Part shown: positions 55,369 to 63,915 of the stretch, one piece after another | How positions within the stretch are numbered: the first letter of the stretch is position 1 | Layout: each line of letters starts with the position of its first letter | Assembly (NCBI GenBank): GCA_003577145.1 | Contig: QEUP01000009.1 | Coordinates: 107,196-171,195, forward strand | From: Acidobacteriota bacterium | GTDB lineage: Bacteria > Actinomycetota > Acidimicrobiia > Acidimicrobiales > Microtrichaceae | DNA length: 64,000 nucleotides | Reading direction: 5' to 3' | The notes under the pieces: model-generated | The model's input: the letters and a program-made list of their open reading frames with translations, nothing else | Told to the model about the DNA's origin: nothing | Database searches by the model: none | Made by a program: the position numbers and the translations under genes

Positions 55369-55944
55369 TCAGGCTGTGGCTTCGAGGATCACCGCATCGA
55401 TCACGTGGATCACGCTGCCGCCGCCGTCGATGTCGGGATCGATGATCGTGGCGCCGTCGATCGCCACGTCGCCTGCGCCGTCGACGAGGATCGGGACCTT
55501 GCCGCTGTAGGTGTCGACCGGCTGGCCGTTGAGTCCCTCCAAGTCGGCGGTGCCGAGCTTGCCGTCGATGACGTGCAGGCCCAACAGGTCGGGCAGCGAG
55601 CCCCCCGGGTCCGATCCGAGCTCCTCCACGATCTCGGGCGGTACGGCCGAGAACGCTTCGTCGGTCGGCACCAGCACCGTCACCGGGCCGTCGGCGCCGA
55701 GGGTGTGGTCCCAACCCGCGGCCACCAGCAGGTCGCTGAAGGTGCTCAGGCGCTGATCGCCGGCGATGGCCGCGGCGACCGGGGTCTGTTGCTGCTCGGC
55801 ATCGGCAGCCGCGGTGTCCGCAGACCCCTCCCCGGTCGCGCTGCCGTCGTCGCCGTCGTCCGAACCGGCAGTGCAGGCACCCAGAGCGGCACAGAGCACC
55901 ACGACGGCCAAGGCCGGTCTGAAGGAACGGAATGCGGAACCCAC
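55369..55944 (-). CDS. Fasciclin (FAS1) domain lipoprotein
   Basis: 191 residues. Signal with lipobox (LAVVVLCAALGAC), an acidic Gly/Ser/Ala linker to about 55, then one FAS1 domain: RLSTFSDLLVAAGWDHTLGADGPVTVLVPTDEAFSAVPP, GLHVIDGKLGTADLEGL and SVIHVIDAVIL. FAS1 domains mediate adhesion or bind extracellular matrix; this resembles mycobacterial MPT70/83-type proteins. Surface anchored. Convergent with the methyltransferase gene and divergent from rapZ. Confidence 0.92.
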   Translation of the reverse strand: MGSAFRSFRPALAVVVLCAALGACTAGSDDGDDGSATGEGSADTAAADAEQQQTPVAAAIAGDQRLSTFSDLLVAAGWDHTLGADGPVTVLVPTDEAFSAVPPEIVEELGSDPGGSLPDLLGLHVIDGKLGTADLEGLNGQPVDTYSGKVPILVDGAGDVAIDGATIIDPDIDGGGSVIHVIDAVILEATA

Positions 55945-56007
55945 TGCTGAACCTCAGGCGGGAGTCTGCTGCGTTGCGCTGTTCGCTGACCAGTCGGTCG
56001 GGGCCGG

Positions 56008-56013
56008 TAGCGT
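56008..56013 (+). promoter_or_regulatory. -10 box (TAGCGT) before rapZ
   Basis: TAGCGT ends 6 nt before the GTG at 56020. The ten-base stretch GGTAGCGTGG around it recurs before secG. Confidence 0.45.
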
Positions 56014-56019
56014 GGAGAC

Positions 56020-56868
56020 GTGAGCGAGTTCGTGGTGATCACCGGGCTCTCTGGTGCAGGCAGGTCGCAGGCGGGGGACGTCCTCGAGGACCTCGGCTGG
56101 TTCGTCATCGACAACCTGCCACCCGCGCTCATACCCAAGGTCGCCGAGCTGGCATCGCCTGGCACCGAGATCGAACGCGTGGCCCTCGTCGTGGGTACCG
56201 GGCCCTACTACGCCGAGGTACGCCCGGCACTCGACAAGTTGCGAGCGTCCGGCGCCCGGGTTCGCATCCTGTTCCTCGAGGCCGCCACGGACACACTGGT
56301 GCGGCGGTACGAGAGCACCCGACGGCGACATCCCCTCGCCTCCGAGGAGCGCCTGGCGGTCGCCATCGAGAGCGAGCGGGAGATCCTCGAGCCGGTGAAG
56401 GCCGACGCCGACATCGTCATCGACACGTCCTCGCTCAACGTCCACCAGCTGCGAAGTCGCCTGGTGGATCTCTTCGCCACCCAGAGGCCTGAGCGCCTCA
56501 TGCAGACCACGATCATGTCCTTCGGCTACAAGCACGGCCTGCCCCGCGACGTGGACGTGGTGCTGGACTGCCGCTTCCTGCCCAATCCTCACTGGGTGGA
56601 GGAGCTGAGGCCCCTCACCGGCCTGGACCCAGCGGTGCGTGACTACGTCCTCGAGAACGAGCTGACCACGGGGTTTCTCGAACGGCTCGACCACCTGCTA
56701 AGCCTGCTGCTGCCGGCGTATGTGCGCGAGGGCAAGTCCTATCTCACCATCGCGATGGGCTGCACCGGTGGCAGGCACCGTTCGGTTGCCATCGCCGAGG
56801 AAGTAGCCAGGTCCCTGGACCAGCTGGGATACGAGCCGCGCGTGACACACCGCGACATCAGGAATTGA
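56020..56868 (+). CDS. rapZ: RapZ family nucleotide-binding protein
   Basis: 282 residues. P-loop VITGLSGAGRSQAGDVLEDLGWFVIDNLPPALIPK, with Arg in place of the usual Walker A Lys (GxxGxGRS); FEATDTLVRRYESTRRRHPL variant (EAATDTLVRRYESTRRRHPL) and the C-terminal FGYKHGLPRDVDVVLDCRFLPNPHW, then IAMGCTGGRHRSVAIAEEV. In E. coli RapZ controls GlmS mRNA decay; in Gram-positives it links to peptidoglycan and glmS-like control, and is always beside yvcK. The adjoining yvcK supports the identification. Confidence 0.93.
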   Translation: MSEFVVITGLSGAGRSQAGDVLEDLGWFVIDNLPPALIPKVAELASPGTEIERVALVVGTGPYYAEVRPALDKLRASGARVRILFLEAATDTLVRRYESTRRRHPLASEERLAVAIESEREILEPVKADADIVIDTSSLNVHQLRSRLVDLFATQRPERLMQTTIMSFGYKHGLPRDVDVVLDCRFLPNPHWVEELRPLTGLDPAVRDYVLENELTTGFLERLDHLLSLLLPAYVREGKSYLTIAMGCTGGRHRSVAIAEEVARSLDQLGYEPRVTHRDIRN

Positions 56869-56890
56869 GTCGAACCTTGCGAGACGCTTC

Positions 56891-57769
56891 ATGACTCTGG
56901 ACCCGACGGGGCCGCGTGTGGTCGCCATCGGGGGAGGGCGCGGGCTGTCGTCCTCGCTCCACTCCCTCCGGCAGTACGCGTCCGAGATAACGGCCATCGT
57001 CTCGGTGGCCGACGACGGCGGCTCGACCGGTGAGCTTCGCAAGCTCACCGACGTGCCTGCCATGGGTGACCTTCGCAAGAGCCTGGTGGCCCTCGGCCAC
57101 GACGACGGGCTGCTGGCGGCTTCGATGGAGTACCGCTTCGCGAGCGGGCCCATGAAGGATCACGCGATGGGAAACCTGCTCATAACCGCGATGACGGAGG
57201 TGGGAGGTGACATCGTCGCGGTCCTCGACGAACTAGGTGGTCTGCTGCACAGCGAGGGACGGGTGTTGCCGGCCACGACCCTGCCGGTCACGCTGAGGGG
57301 ACTGGCCGGCGGTCGCGAGGTGCTGGGCCAGGTGAGGGTCTCGCAGACCAGCGGCCTCGACGGCGTGTCGCTGGTGCCCGCCGACCCGCCGGCTCTGCCG
57401 GAGGCGGTAGAGGCGCTGACAGTCGCCGACCAGGTCGTGATCGGTCCAGGGTCTCTCTACACGAGCGTGCTCGCCGCCCTGGCAGTACCACAGCTGCTCG
57501 AGGCGGTGCTTGCTTCGCCCGCCCAGACCGTCTATGTGTGCAACCTACGGCCTCAGCGAGGTGAGACCAGCGGCTACACCCTCGGTGACTATGCCGGCGC
57601 CTTGGTCCGCCACGGCCTCGAAACGGACTGCATCCTGTACGACAGCAAGGCGCTGGAGCCCGACCCGCAGGTGCCCTGTGCCGTCGCCGCCGAGTTGGCC
57701 CGCGACGGTGTCACCCACGACCCCAAGCTCCTCGCCGCAGCGCTGAAGGACCTGGCGGAAAAGCGCTGA
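56891..57769 (+). CDS. yvcK: YvcK/CofD-like protein (gluconeogenesis factor family)
   Basis: 292 residues: VVAIGGGRGLSSSLHSLRQY, VSVADDGGSTGELRKL, PAMGDLRKSLVAL, MKDHAMGNLLITAM, VIGPGSLYTSVLAALAVP and YVCNLRPQRGETSGYTLGDY. The protein controls cell wall precursor flux and gluconeogenic growth through binding UDP-sugars. 22 nt after rapZ, so co-transcribed. In most actinobacteria and firmicutes whiA follows directly; here it does not. Confidence 0.94.
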   Translation: MTLDPTGPRVVAIGGGRGLSSSLHSLRQYASEITAIVSVADDGGSTGELRKLTDVPAMGDLRKSLVALGHDDGLLAASMEYRFASGPMKDHAMGNLLITAMTEVGGDIVAVLDELGGLLHSEGRVLPATTLPVTLRGLAGGREVLGQVRVSQTSGLDGVSLVPADPPALPEAVEALTVADQVVIGPGSLYTSVLAALAVPQLLEAVLASPAQTVYVCNLRPQRGETSGYTLGDYAGALVRHGLETDCILYDSKALEPDPQVPCAVAAELARDGVTHDPKLLAAALKDLAEKR

Positions 57770-57852
57770 GGCGCATCCGGACAGCGCTTCTCGATGCAGA
57801 CCTTTCCACCACCTGAAGCGTCGATTACCTTGAACATGCAAGTTAGACGTGG

Positions 57853-58068
57853 ATGGTGCCGAACATGATTGTTGGTGATCTGCTGATGATCGTCCTGTGG
57901 TCGATTCTGGGTCTGTTGGCCCTGAGCTTCCTGGTTTGCGCCGGCTGGGTGATGCTGAACAAGCCCGGAGCTGAGGCCGACAACGAGCGCGAGGAGTTCC
58001 TCGCTCAGCGCCGGCATTCGTCTGTGGCCGGCCGAAGAGCGGCGAAGAAGAGCACCGAAGCCGCCTGA
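57853..58068 (+). CDS. Small single-span membrane protein
   Basis: 71 residues: short N-terminus, one hydrophobic span (LLMIVLWSILGLLALSFLVCAGWVMLN) and a basic/polar cytoplasmic tail (EREEFLAQRRHSSVAGRRAAKK). Position between yvcK and gap is where whiA would normally be. Start may be the ATG at 57853 or at 57865. No close family known to me; the composition and clear signal-anchor pattern make it plausible. Confidence 0.62.
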   Translation: MVPNMIVGDLLMIVLWSILGLLALSFLVCAGWVMLNKPGAEADNEREEFLAQRRHSSVAGRRAAKKSTEAA

Positions 58069-58141
58069 GCGACCTCAGTTGGCATGGCGCGCCTCGATCT
58101 GATCGCATAGGGGTCAGATATCTCGAGGAGGCATCAGGTCA

Positions 58142-59197
58142 ATGACGGTTCGCGTGGGAATCAACGGCTTCGGGCGGATAGGACGGAACTTCTACCGATC
58201 CCTGAGGCAGCAGCAACAAGAGCGGGGTCTGGGCAAGGAGATCCTCGCCGCTATCGCCGGCGAGGAGATCGAGGTCGTGGCCGTCAACGATCTCGGGTCC
58301 ATCGAGACCATGGCGCACCTGCTGCAGTACGACTCGGTGATGGGGAAGCTCGATGCTGACGTTCAGGTCGCCGGCGACAACCTGAAGATCAACGGCCAGG
58401 AGATCAAGGTCCTCTCCGAGCGGGATCCGGCGGCGCTCCCGTGGGGCGACCTCGGCATCGACGTAGCGATAGAGTCGACCGGTTTCTTCACATCTCGTGA
58501 CGCAGCTGCCAAGCACCTCGATGCGGGTGCGCCACGGGTGATCATCTCGGCACCGGCCAAGGGTGCCGATGCGACGTTCGTGGTCGGCGTCAACCACGAG
58601 GACTTCGACCCGGACAAGGACAAGGTCGTGTCCAACGCCTCCTGCACGACCAACTGCTTCGTCCCGATGATCAAGGTTCTCGACGACGCCTTCGGGCTAG
58701 AGAAGGGTTTGATGACCACGGTCCACGCCTACACGGGTGACCAGGTTCTCGTCGACGGTCCCCACAGCGATCTGCGGCGGGCACGGGCGGCGGCGATCAA
58801 CATCGTCCCGACCTCGACCGGTGCCGCCCGGGCCACCGGGCTCGTCCTCGAAGCGATGGAGGGGAAGCTCGACGGCATCGCCTTGCGGGTACCGGTACCC
58901 ACGGGCAGCGCCACCGACTTCGTGGGCACCCTCAACACCGAGGTCACCGTCGACGAGGTGAACGAGGCCTTCCGCTCGGCGGCCTCGGACCTCCCGCTGG
59001 GCCACGTGCTGGACTTCAGCGACGAGCCGCTCGTGTCGAGTGACATCATCGGCTCTCCGGCGTCGTGCACCTTCGACTCCGGCCTCACGATGGCGCTGGG
59101 CAACATGGTCAAGGTCCTCGGCTGGTACGACAACGAGTGGGGCTATTCGAACCGGTTGGTCGACCTGGTGAAGATCGTCGGTTCGGCCCAGAAGTAG
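58142..59197 (+). CDS. gap: Glyceraldehyde-3-phosphate dehydrogenase, type I
   Basis: 351 residues; oxidises glyceraldehyde-3-phosphate in glycolysis. NAD fold VRVGINGFGRIGRNFYRSL, VNDLGSIETMAHLLQYDSVMG, catalytic Cys in VSNASCTTNCF with the base His in TTVHAYTGDQ, and WYDNEWGYSNRLVDLV. The N-terminal segment has an insert around residue 20-35 (RQQQQERGLGKE). GAGGAGG lies 11 nt before the ATG. Followed at once by pgk, tpiA and secG. Confidence 0.96.
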   Translation: MTVRVGINGFGRIGRNFYRSLRQQQQERGLGKEILAAIAGEEIEVVAVNDLGSIETMAHLLQYDSVMGKLDADVQVAGDNLKINGQEIKVLSERDPAALPWGDLGIDVAIESTGFFTSRDAAAKHLDAGAPRVIISAPAKGADATFVVGVNHEDFDPDKDKVVSNASCTTNCFVPMIKVLDDAFGLEKGLMTTVHAYTGDQVLVDGPHSDLRRARAAAINIVPTSTGAARATGLVLEAMEGKLDGIALRVPVPTGSATDFVGTLNTEVTVDEVNEAFRSAASDLPLGHVLDFSDEPLVSSDIIGSPASCTFDSGLTMALGNMVKVLGWYDNEWGYSNRLVDLVKIVGSAQK

Positions 59198-59212
59198 ACC
59201 TTCGCCTGTGAC

Positions 59213-60337
59213 ATGTCCGTACCACGACTCGAGGATCTGGGCGACCTCGAGGGCCGCTCTGTCCTGCTCCGCGCCGACTTCAACGTGCCGCTGGCCGATG
59301 GGGAGATCACCGACGACCTCCGCATCCGCTCCACTCTCCCCACGATCGAGTATCTCCAGGCAGCCGGTGCGAAGGTCACCGCCTGCACCCACCTCGGTCG
59401 CCCCGAGGGCAAGGCCGACCCCCGCTACTCGGTCGAGCCGGTGCGTCGCCGCCTCGAGAGCCTGGCACCGGAGGTGGAGCTGTTGGAGAACCTGCGGTTC
59501 AACGCTGGCGAGAAAGCCAACGACCCTGCCTTCGTCCAGGAGTTGATCACCGGTCACGATGCCTACGTCAACGACGCTTTCGGTGCATCGCACCGGGCGC
59601 ATGCCTCCATCGTCGGCCCGCCCCGGTTCCTGCCCTCGGCGGCCGGGCGCCTGCTGGCACGCGAGGTCGAGGTGCTCGCCGGGATGAGGGAGGACCCCAG
59701 CCGACCGTTCCTGGCGATCATCGGTGGTGCGAAGGTAGGTGACAAGCTCGGGGTGATCAACAGCCTGCTCGAGATCGTCGACGGCCTGATCATCGGGGGC
59801 GGGATGTGCTTCACCTTCCTGGCTGCCCAGGGGCATGCCATCGGTGATTCGCTCTTCGAAGAGGACCAGATCGAGAACTGCCGGGCACTGCTCGATTCCG
59901 GTGCACCGCTGCGCCTGCCCACCGACATCGTCGCGCTCGGTCCCGACGGGCTGGTCGGCCAGCCGGAGTTGGGTGGCGAGGTGCGCCATGTCGGAGCCGA
60001 CGTCCCCGACGGATGGAAGGGCCTCGACATCGGGCCGGGGAGCGCGGCCGAGTTCACCGATGCCATCCTCGAAGCCCGCACCATCCTCTGGAACGGGCCC
60101 ATGGGCGTCTTCGAGGATCCCAGGTTCGAGGCCGGGACTCGGGCAGTGGCGCAGGCGGTGTCGGACTCGGCCGGCTTCAGCGTCGTCGGCGGCGGCGACA
60201 GCGCTGCGGCAGTCAAGAAGTTCGGGCTGGGGGCGGCCATCGACCACATCTCCACCGGCGGGGGAGCCTCGCTGGAGTTCATCGAGCACGGCGACCTGCC
60301 GGGGCTCGAAGCACTGCGAGGAGCACCCAATGCCTGA
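59213..60337 (+). CDS. pgk: Phosphoglycerate kinase
   Basis: 374 residues, slightly shorter than the usual 390-400. Motifs: VLLRADFNVPLADGEITDDLRIRSTLPTI, THLGRPEGK, LLENLRFNAGEKAND, YVNDAFGASHRAHASIVG, AIIGGAKVGDKLGVI, and GGGDSAAAVKKFGL, ISTGGGASLEFIE. The Arg residues that bind the phosphate and the hinge Gly-Gly-Gly segment are intact. It overlaps tpiA by 8 nt. Confidence 0.96.
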   Translation: MSVPRLEDLGDLEGRSVLLRADFNVPLADGEITDDLRIRSTLPTIEYLQAAGAKVTACTHLGRPEGKADPRYSVEPVRRRLESLAPEVELLENLRFNAGEKANDPAFVQELITGHDAYVNDAFGASHRAHASIVGPPRFLPSAAGRLLAREVEVLAGMREDPSRPFLAIIGGAKVGDKLGVINSLLEIVDGLIIGGGMCFTFLAAQGHAIGDSLFEEDQIENCRALLDSGAPLRLPTDIVALGPDGLVGQPELGGEVRHVGADVPDGWKGLDIGPGSAAEFTDAILEARTILWNGPMGVFEDPRFEAGTRAVAQAVSDSAGFSVVGGGDSAAAVKKFGLGAAIDHISTGGGASLEFIEHGDLPGLEALRGAPNA

Positions 60338-61106
60338 CCGCAAGCCGTTGATGAGCGGCAACTGGAAGATGCACCACAACCACTTCGAGGCCATCCAGAC
60401 GGTGCAGAAGCTCCACTACCGGCTGACCAGGGACGACTACCGGGCTGTCGACGTGTCGGTGCACCCTCCGTTCACCGACCTCCGTTCGATCCAGACGCTG
60501 ATCGAAGCCGACAAGATGGACATCATCCTCGGTGCCCAGAACTGCCACTGGGAGGATTCGGGGGCCTTCACCGGTGAAGTGGCACCCCCGATGCTGGAGA
60601 AGCTCAACGTCTCCTACGTGATCGTCGGTCACTCCGAGCGCAGAGAGCTGTTCGGTGAGACCGACGAGATGGTGTCCATGAAGGTCCACGCCGTCTTGAA
60701 GCACGGGATGACACCCATCATGTGCTGCGGCGAGACCTTGGAGGAGAGGGAGGCGGGCCGCGCCGAGCCGAAGGTAGCCGGCCAGATCGAAGCCGACCTC
60801 GCCGGCTTGGACGCGGCCCAGGTGGGTGGCATGGTCATCGCCTACGAGCCGATCTGGGCGATAGGAACCGGCAAGACGGCCACACCGGACGATGCCCAGG
60901 CGATGTGCTCGTTGATCCGCCGTCTAGTCGGCGAGAGGTTCGGGCCCGAGACCGCCTCGGCCATCCGCGTCCAGTACGGCGGGTCGGTGAAGCCGGGCAA
61001 CGCCGCCGCGCTCATGGCCCAGCCCGACATCGACGGTGCACTTGTGGGGGGCGCCAGCCTCGACGCCGACGACTTTGCTGCCATCGTGCAGTACCACTCG
61101 GCCTGA
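60330..61106 (+). CDS. tpiA: Triosephosphate isomerase
   Basis: 258-residue TIM barrel. MSGNWKMHHNHFEAI carries the active-site Asn and Lys, VIVGHSERRELFGETDE the catalytic His, IAYEPIWAIGTGKTATPDDAQ the catalytic Glu and the closing loop, and QYGGSVKPGNAAALMAQPDIDGALVGGASL the phosphate grip. ATG at 60330 lies inside the end of pgk (8-nt overlap). Glycolytic operon with gap and pgk. Confidence 0.96.
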   Translation: MPDRKPLMSGNWKMHHNHFEAIQTVQKLHYRLTRDDYRAVDVSVHPPFTDLRSIQTLIEADKMDIILGAQNCHWEDSGAFTGEVAPPMLEKLNVSYVIVGHSERRELFGETDEMVSMKVHAVLKHGMTPIMCCGETLEEREAGRAEPKVAGQIEADLAGLDAAQVGGMVIAYEPIWAIGTGKTATPDDAQAMCSLIRRLVGERFGPETASAIRVQYGGSVKPGNAAALMAQPDIDGALVGGASLDADDFAAIVQYHSA

Positions 61107-61136
61107 GGCTGGTTCGGAATCGGGTAGCGCCGCTGG

Positions 61137-61142
61137 TAGCGT
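61137..61142 (+). promoter_or_regulatory. -10 box (TAGCGT) before secG
   Basis: TAGCGT ends 7 nt before the GTG at 61150. GGTAGCGTGG recurs here and before rapZ. It suggests a separate leaderless promoter for secG inside the glycolytic operon. Confidence 0.45.
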
Positions 61143-61149
61143 GGGCGCC

Positions 61150-61380
61150 GTGGTCTTGGTCTTCGTGATTCTCCAAGTGCTCCTGTCCCTAGCGCTGGTC
61201 TTCCTAGTGCTCGTACACAGCGGCAAGGGCGGCGGCCTCTCCGACATGTTCGGCGGCGGCCTCGGCGCTTCGGCAGCCGGCTCGACGGTGATGGAGAAGA
61301 ACCTCGATCGCATAACGGTGGTGGTCGCGGTGTCCTACGTCTTCTCCACGCTGATCCTGGCACTCCTCCTCGACACCTGA
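61150..61380 (+). CDS. secG: Preprotein translocase subunit SecG
   Basis: 76 residues with two membrane helices (VVLVFVILQVLLSLALVFLVLV and ITVVVAVSYVFSTLILALLL) joined by the SecG loop HSGKGGGLSDMFGGGLGASAAGSTVMEKNLDR, which is characteristic. It supports SecYEG protein export. Position after tpiA is the classical one. A GTG three codons upstream (61141) is also in frame. Confidence 0.93.
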   Translation: MVLVFVILQVLLSLALVFLVLVHSGKGGGLSDMFGGGLGASAAGSTVMEKNLDRITVVVAVSYVFSTLILALLLDT

Positions 61381-61381
61381 G

Positions 61382-62998
61382 TTGGCCACTGCACGTACCT
61401 CTCGCGTGCTCGCATGGGTTGTCCTGTGCGCACTGGCAGCGGTCGGCTGCACCGGTGGCGACCGTCCGGAGCTGGACGAAGAGCCCGAGGCGGGCACCGA
61501 CGGTCCCGTCGACGGGGGAGCGCTTCGTCTGGGCCTGTCGGGGGTGGCGACCCTCGATCCGGCAGCCGCGGATCCGGCGAACCAGTCCGAGCTGATGCTC
61601 GTCGACCTGCTGTATGACGGCCTCACCGAGTTCGACCCCGCCACGGGTGAGGTGCGCCCGGCGGTGGCGTCGGGCTGGAGCCCGAACGACGAGCTGACGG
61701 TGTGGACCTTCACGATCGACGACCAGCGGACCTTCGCGGACGGACGCCAGATCGTGGCCGACGACGTCAAGCGCAGCTTGCAGCGTGCCGCCGAGAGCGG
61801 TTCTGACTCGCTTGCGGGCTCACGCCTCGACATCGTGGAGGGCCATGCCGCCTTCGTCGAAGGTGGCGATGAGCTCAGCGGTATCAAGGTGGTTGACGAC
61901 TTCACGGTGGAGGTGACGTTGAGCGCCCCGTTCGCGGCCCTGCCCGAGCTTCTCTCGGCGCCGGCCTACGGGGTCTCGGGTGACGGGGATGACAGCGGGG
62001 TCGCCTCCGAGTCGGGGCCGTTCGGGTTCGACCACGCCTCTTCGACAGAGCTGGTGGACGAGGAGGGACGCCCGGCTTTCGAGGAAGCAGTCCTGTCACG
62101 CGCGGCATGGAGCCAGGCGCATCTCGACGAGGTCGAGCTGCACCTGTTCCCCGACGTCGTCGGCTCCTACAAGGCGTTCGTGGACGGCGACGTCGATGTG
62201 TCACTCGTCCCCGGCGAGGAGGTGGAAGCCGCCGGCGAGCGCTACGGTACCGGCGGTTTCGTGCCCTTCCACCTGATCCTGTACTTCGGCTTCAACCTGA
62301 ACGACCCGGTCTTCGAATCGGGCGAGTTCCGTAGGGCGCTGCTCCAGTCGGTTGACCGCCAGGCCGTCGTCGAGGAGGTCTTCGGAGCCAGCGCCGATGT
62401 GCTCGAGGGGCTCGTCGCTCAGGGCGTGGCCGGCGCTGACGGTGACCCGTGCGGGGAGCCTTGCGCCTACGACGTCGACGCGGCCAAGGCGACGCTGGCG
62501 CAGCTGTTCCCCGAGGGTGACATCCCCACCGTGGCCCTGGACTACTTCGAGGACGAGCAGGAGCAGGCGCTCGCCGAGGCGCTGGCGGCGCAGCTCGAGG
62601 CGGCGGGGATACCGACCGAGTTGCGCCCGAAGCCCTTCGATGAGTACTCGTCGTTCGCGGTGTCGGGGAAGCAGCAGCTGTTCCGCTTCGGCTGGGTTGG
62701 GGTGTACTCCTCACCGGATCCGTACCTGGCTCCACCGTTCAGCACCGGCAGCATCGACAACGTGACCGGTTTCGGCAGCACGGCCGTCGACGAGGCGCTG
62801 AAGTCGGCTCGCTCCGCTGTAGATGTCGGGGAACGGGCGGCGGCCTATGGTGAGGCCGAGCGCTTGATCATGGAGCAGACACCTGTGATCCCCATCGCCC
62901 AGTTCCGTACCCATGCCGTGATCGCCGACGATGTGCGTGACCTCCTGGTCGGGGTGGACGGCACGTTCGATCCGGAGGTCGTATGGATCCAGCCGTGA
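61382..62998 (+). CDS. Peptide/oligopeptide ABC transporter substrate-binding lipoprotein
   Basis: 538 residues, family 5 solute-binding protein. Signal and lipobox (VLAWVVLCALAAVGC), then GGALRLGLSGVATLDPAAADPANQSELMLVDLLYDGLTEFDPATGEVRPAVASGW and TFTIDDQRTFADGRQIVADDVKRSLQRAAES (SBP_bac_5 hallmark), FNLNDPVFESGEFRRALLQSVDR. Binds peptides or other solutes at the outer face of the membrane. TTG start 2 nt after the secG stop. No permease or ATPase genes lie next to it, so it depends on components elsewhere, or is a receptor. Confidence 0.92.
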   Translation: MATARTSRVLAWVVLCALAAVGCTGGDRPELDEEPEAGTDGPVDGGALRLGLSGVATLDPAAADPANQSELMLVDLLYDGLTEFDPATGEVRPAVASGWSPNDELTVWTFTIDDQRTFADGRQIVADDVKRSLQRAAESGSDSLAGSRLDIVEGHAAFVEGGDELSGIKVVDDFTVEVTLSAPFAALPELLSAPAYGVSGDGDDSGVASESGPFGFDHASSTELVDEEGRPAFEEAVLSRAAWSQAHLDEVELHLFPDVVGSYKAFVDGDVDVSLVPGEEVEAAGERYGTGGFVPFHLILYFGFNLNDPVFESGEFRRALLQSVDRQAVVEEVFGASADVLEGLVAQGVAGADGDPCGEPCAYDVDAAKATLAQLFPEGDIPTVALDYFEDEQEQALAEALAAQLEAAGIPTELRPKPFDEYSSFAVSGKQQLFRFGWVGVYSSPDPYLAPPFSTGSIDNVTGFGSTAVDEALKSARSAVDVGERAAAYGEAERLIMEQTPVIPIAQFRTHAVIADDVRDLLVGVDGTFDPEVVWIQP

Positions 62999-63828
62999 CG
63001 CCGCAGACCGGTGGGTTCAGGGGCGAGGGAGGAGTGCCCATCCACACGGTTGCCTGGCCTTTGCCCGGGGCCAGGGCCGATGTGGTCGTCGTGCACGGCT
63101 ACGCCGAGCACGCCGGCCGCTACGAACACGTCGCCGCCGCCCTGGTCGGCGCGGGGTTCAGCGCCCATGCGCTAGATCAACGAGGACATGGCCGCTCGGG
63201 AGGCTCCCTCGGAGAGATCGACTCGTGGGCCCGTCTGGTGGGCGACCTCGAATCGTTCATCAGTTCGGTCCGCTCCTCACAGGAGACCAAGCGGCCGCTG
63301 TTCCTCGTGGGGCACAGCATGGGAGCGCTCGCCACGGCCACGGTGCTGGCCCGGCGCCGCGTCGAGGTCGACGCAGCCGTGATGAGCGGGATCCCTTTGG
63401 TGCAGAAGGTCGAGACATCGCCGTTGGTGATCCCCTTGATGAAGCTGATGTCTCGCGTCACACCCCGCCTGCCGATCACCGCGCTCGAAGCCGACTACAT
63501 CTCCCGTGATCCCGATGTCGTGGAGGCGTATGTCAGCGACCCCTTCGTGTACCGCGGCAAGATCAACGCCCGTACCGGGACGGGGATCCTGGCTGCCACC
63601 GACTGGTTGCGGAACCACCTCGGCGACATCGACCAGCCTGTGCTGTTCCTGTGTGGCACCGACGACAAGCTGACCGCAGCCGAGGGCAGCACCATCGCCT
63701 ACGAGGGCGTGGCGAGCAGCGACAAGAACATCGAGCGCTACGAGGGGCTCTACCACGAGGTCTTCAACGAGCCCGAGCGGGAGACGGTGCTCAGCGACAT
63801 GCTCAGCTGGCTGGAGAAGCACGTTTAG
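62983..63828 (+). CDS. Alpha/beta hydrolase, monoacylglycerol-lipase-like
   Basis: 281 residues, Hydrolase_4 type. VVVVHGYAEHAGRYEHVAAALVGAGFSAHALDQRGHGRSGG, nucleophile Ser in FLVGHSMGALATATV, Asp in LFLCGTDDKLTAAEG and His in YEGLYHEVFNEPER. It resembles monoacylglycerol lipases (MGL) by the HGxxEHxxRY motif. Substrate lipid not known. It overlaps the previous gene by 16 nt. Confidence 0.92.
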   Translation: MDPAVTPQTGGFRGEGGVPIHTVAWPLPGARADVVVVHGYAEHAGRYEHVAAALVGAGFSAHALDQRGHGRSGGSLGEIDSWARLVGDLESFISSVRSSQETKRPLFLVGHSMGALATATVLARRRVEVDAAVMSGIPLVQKVETSPLVIPLMKLMSRVTPRLPITALEADYISRDPDVVEAYVSDPFVYRGKINARTGTGILAATDWLRNHLGDIDQPVLFLCGTDDKLTAAEGSTIAYEGVASSDKNIERYEGLYHEVFNEPERETVLSDMLSWLEKHV

Positions 63829-63915
63829 GCCCATCGACGGAGGGCGATCGGGTGACGAGGCGTTATGGCGTCGCGCTAGAGTTGATGCCTTGCCCGCAAC
63901 CCCGGCGGGCGCCAC

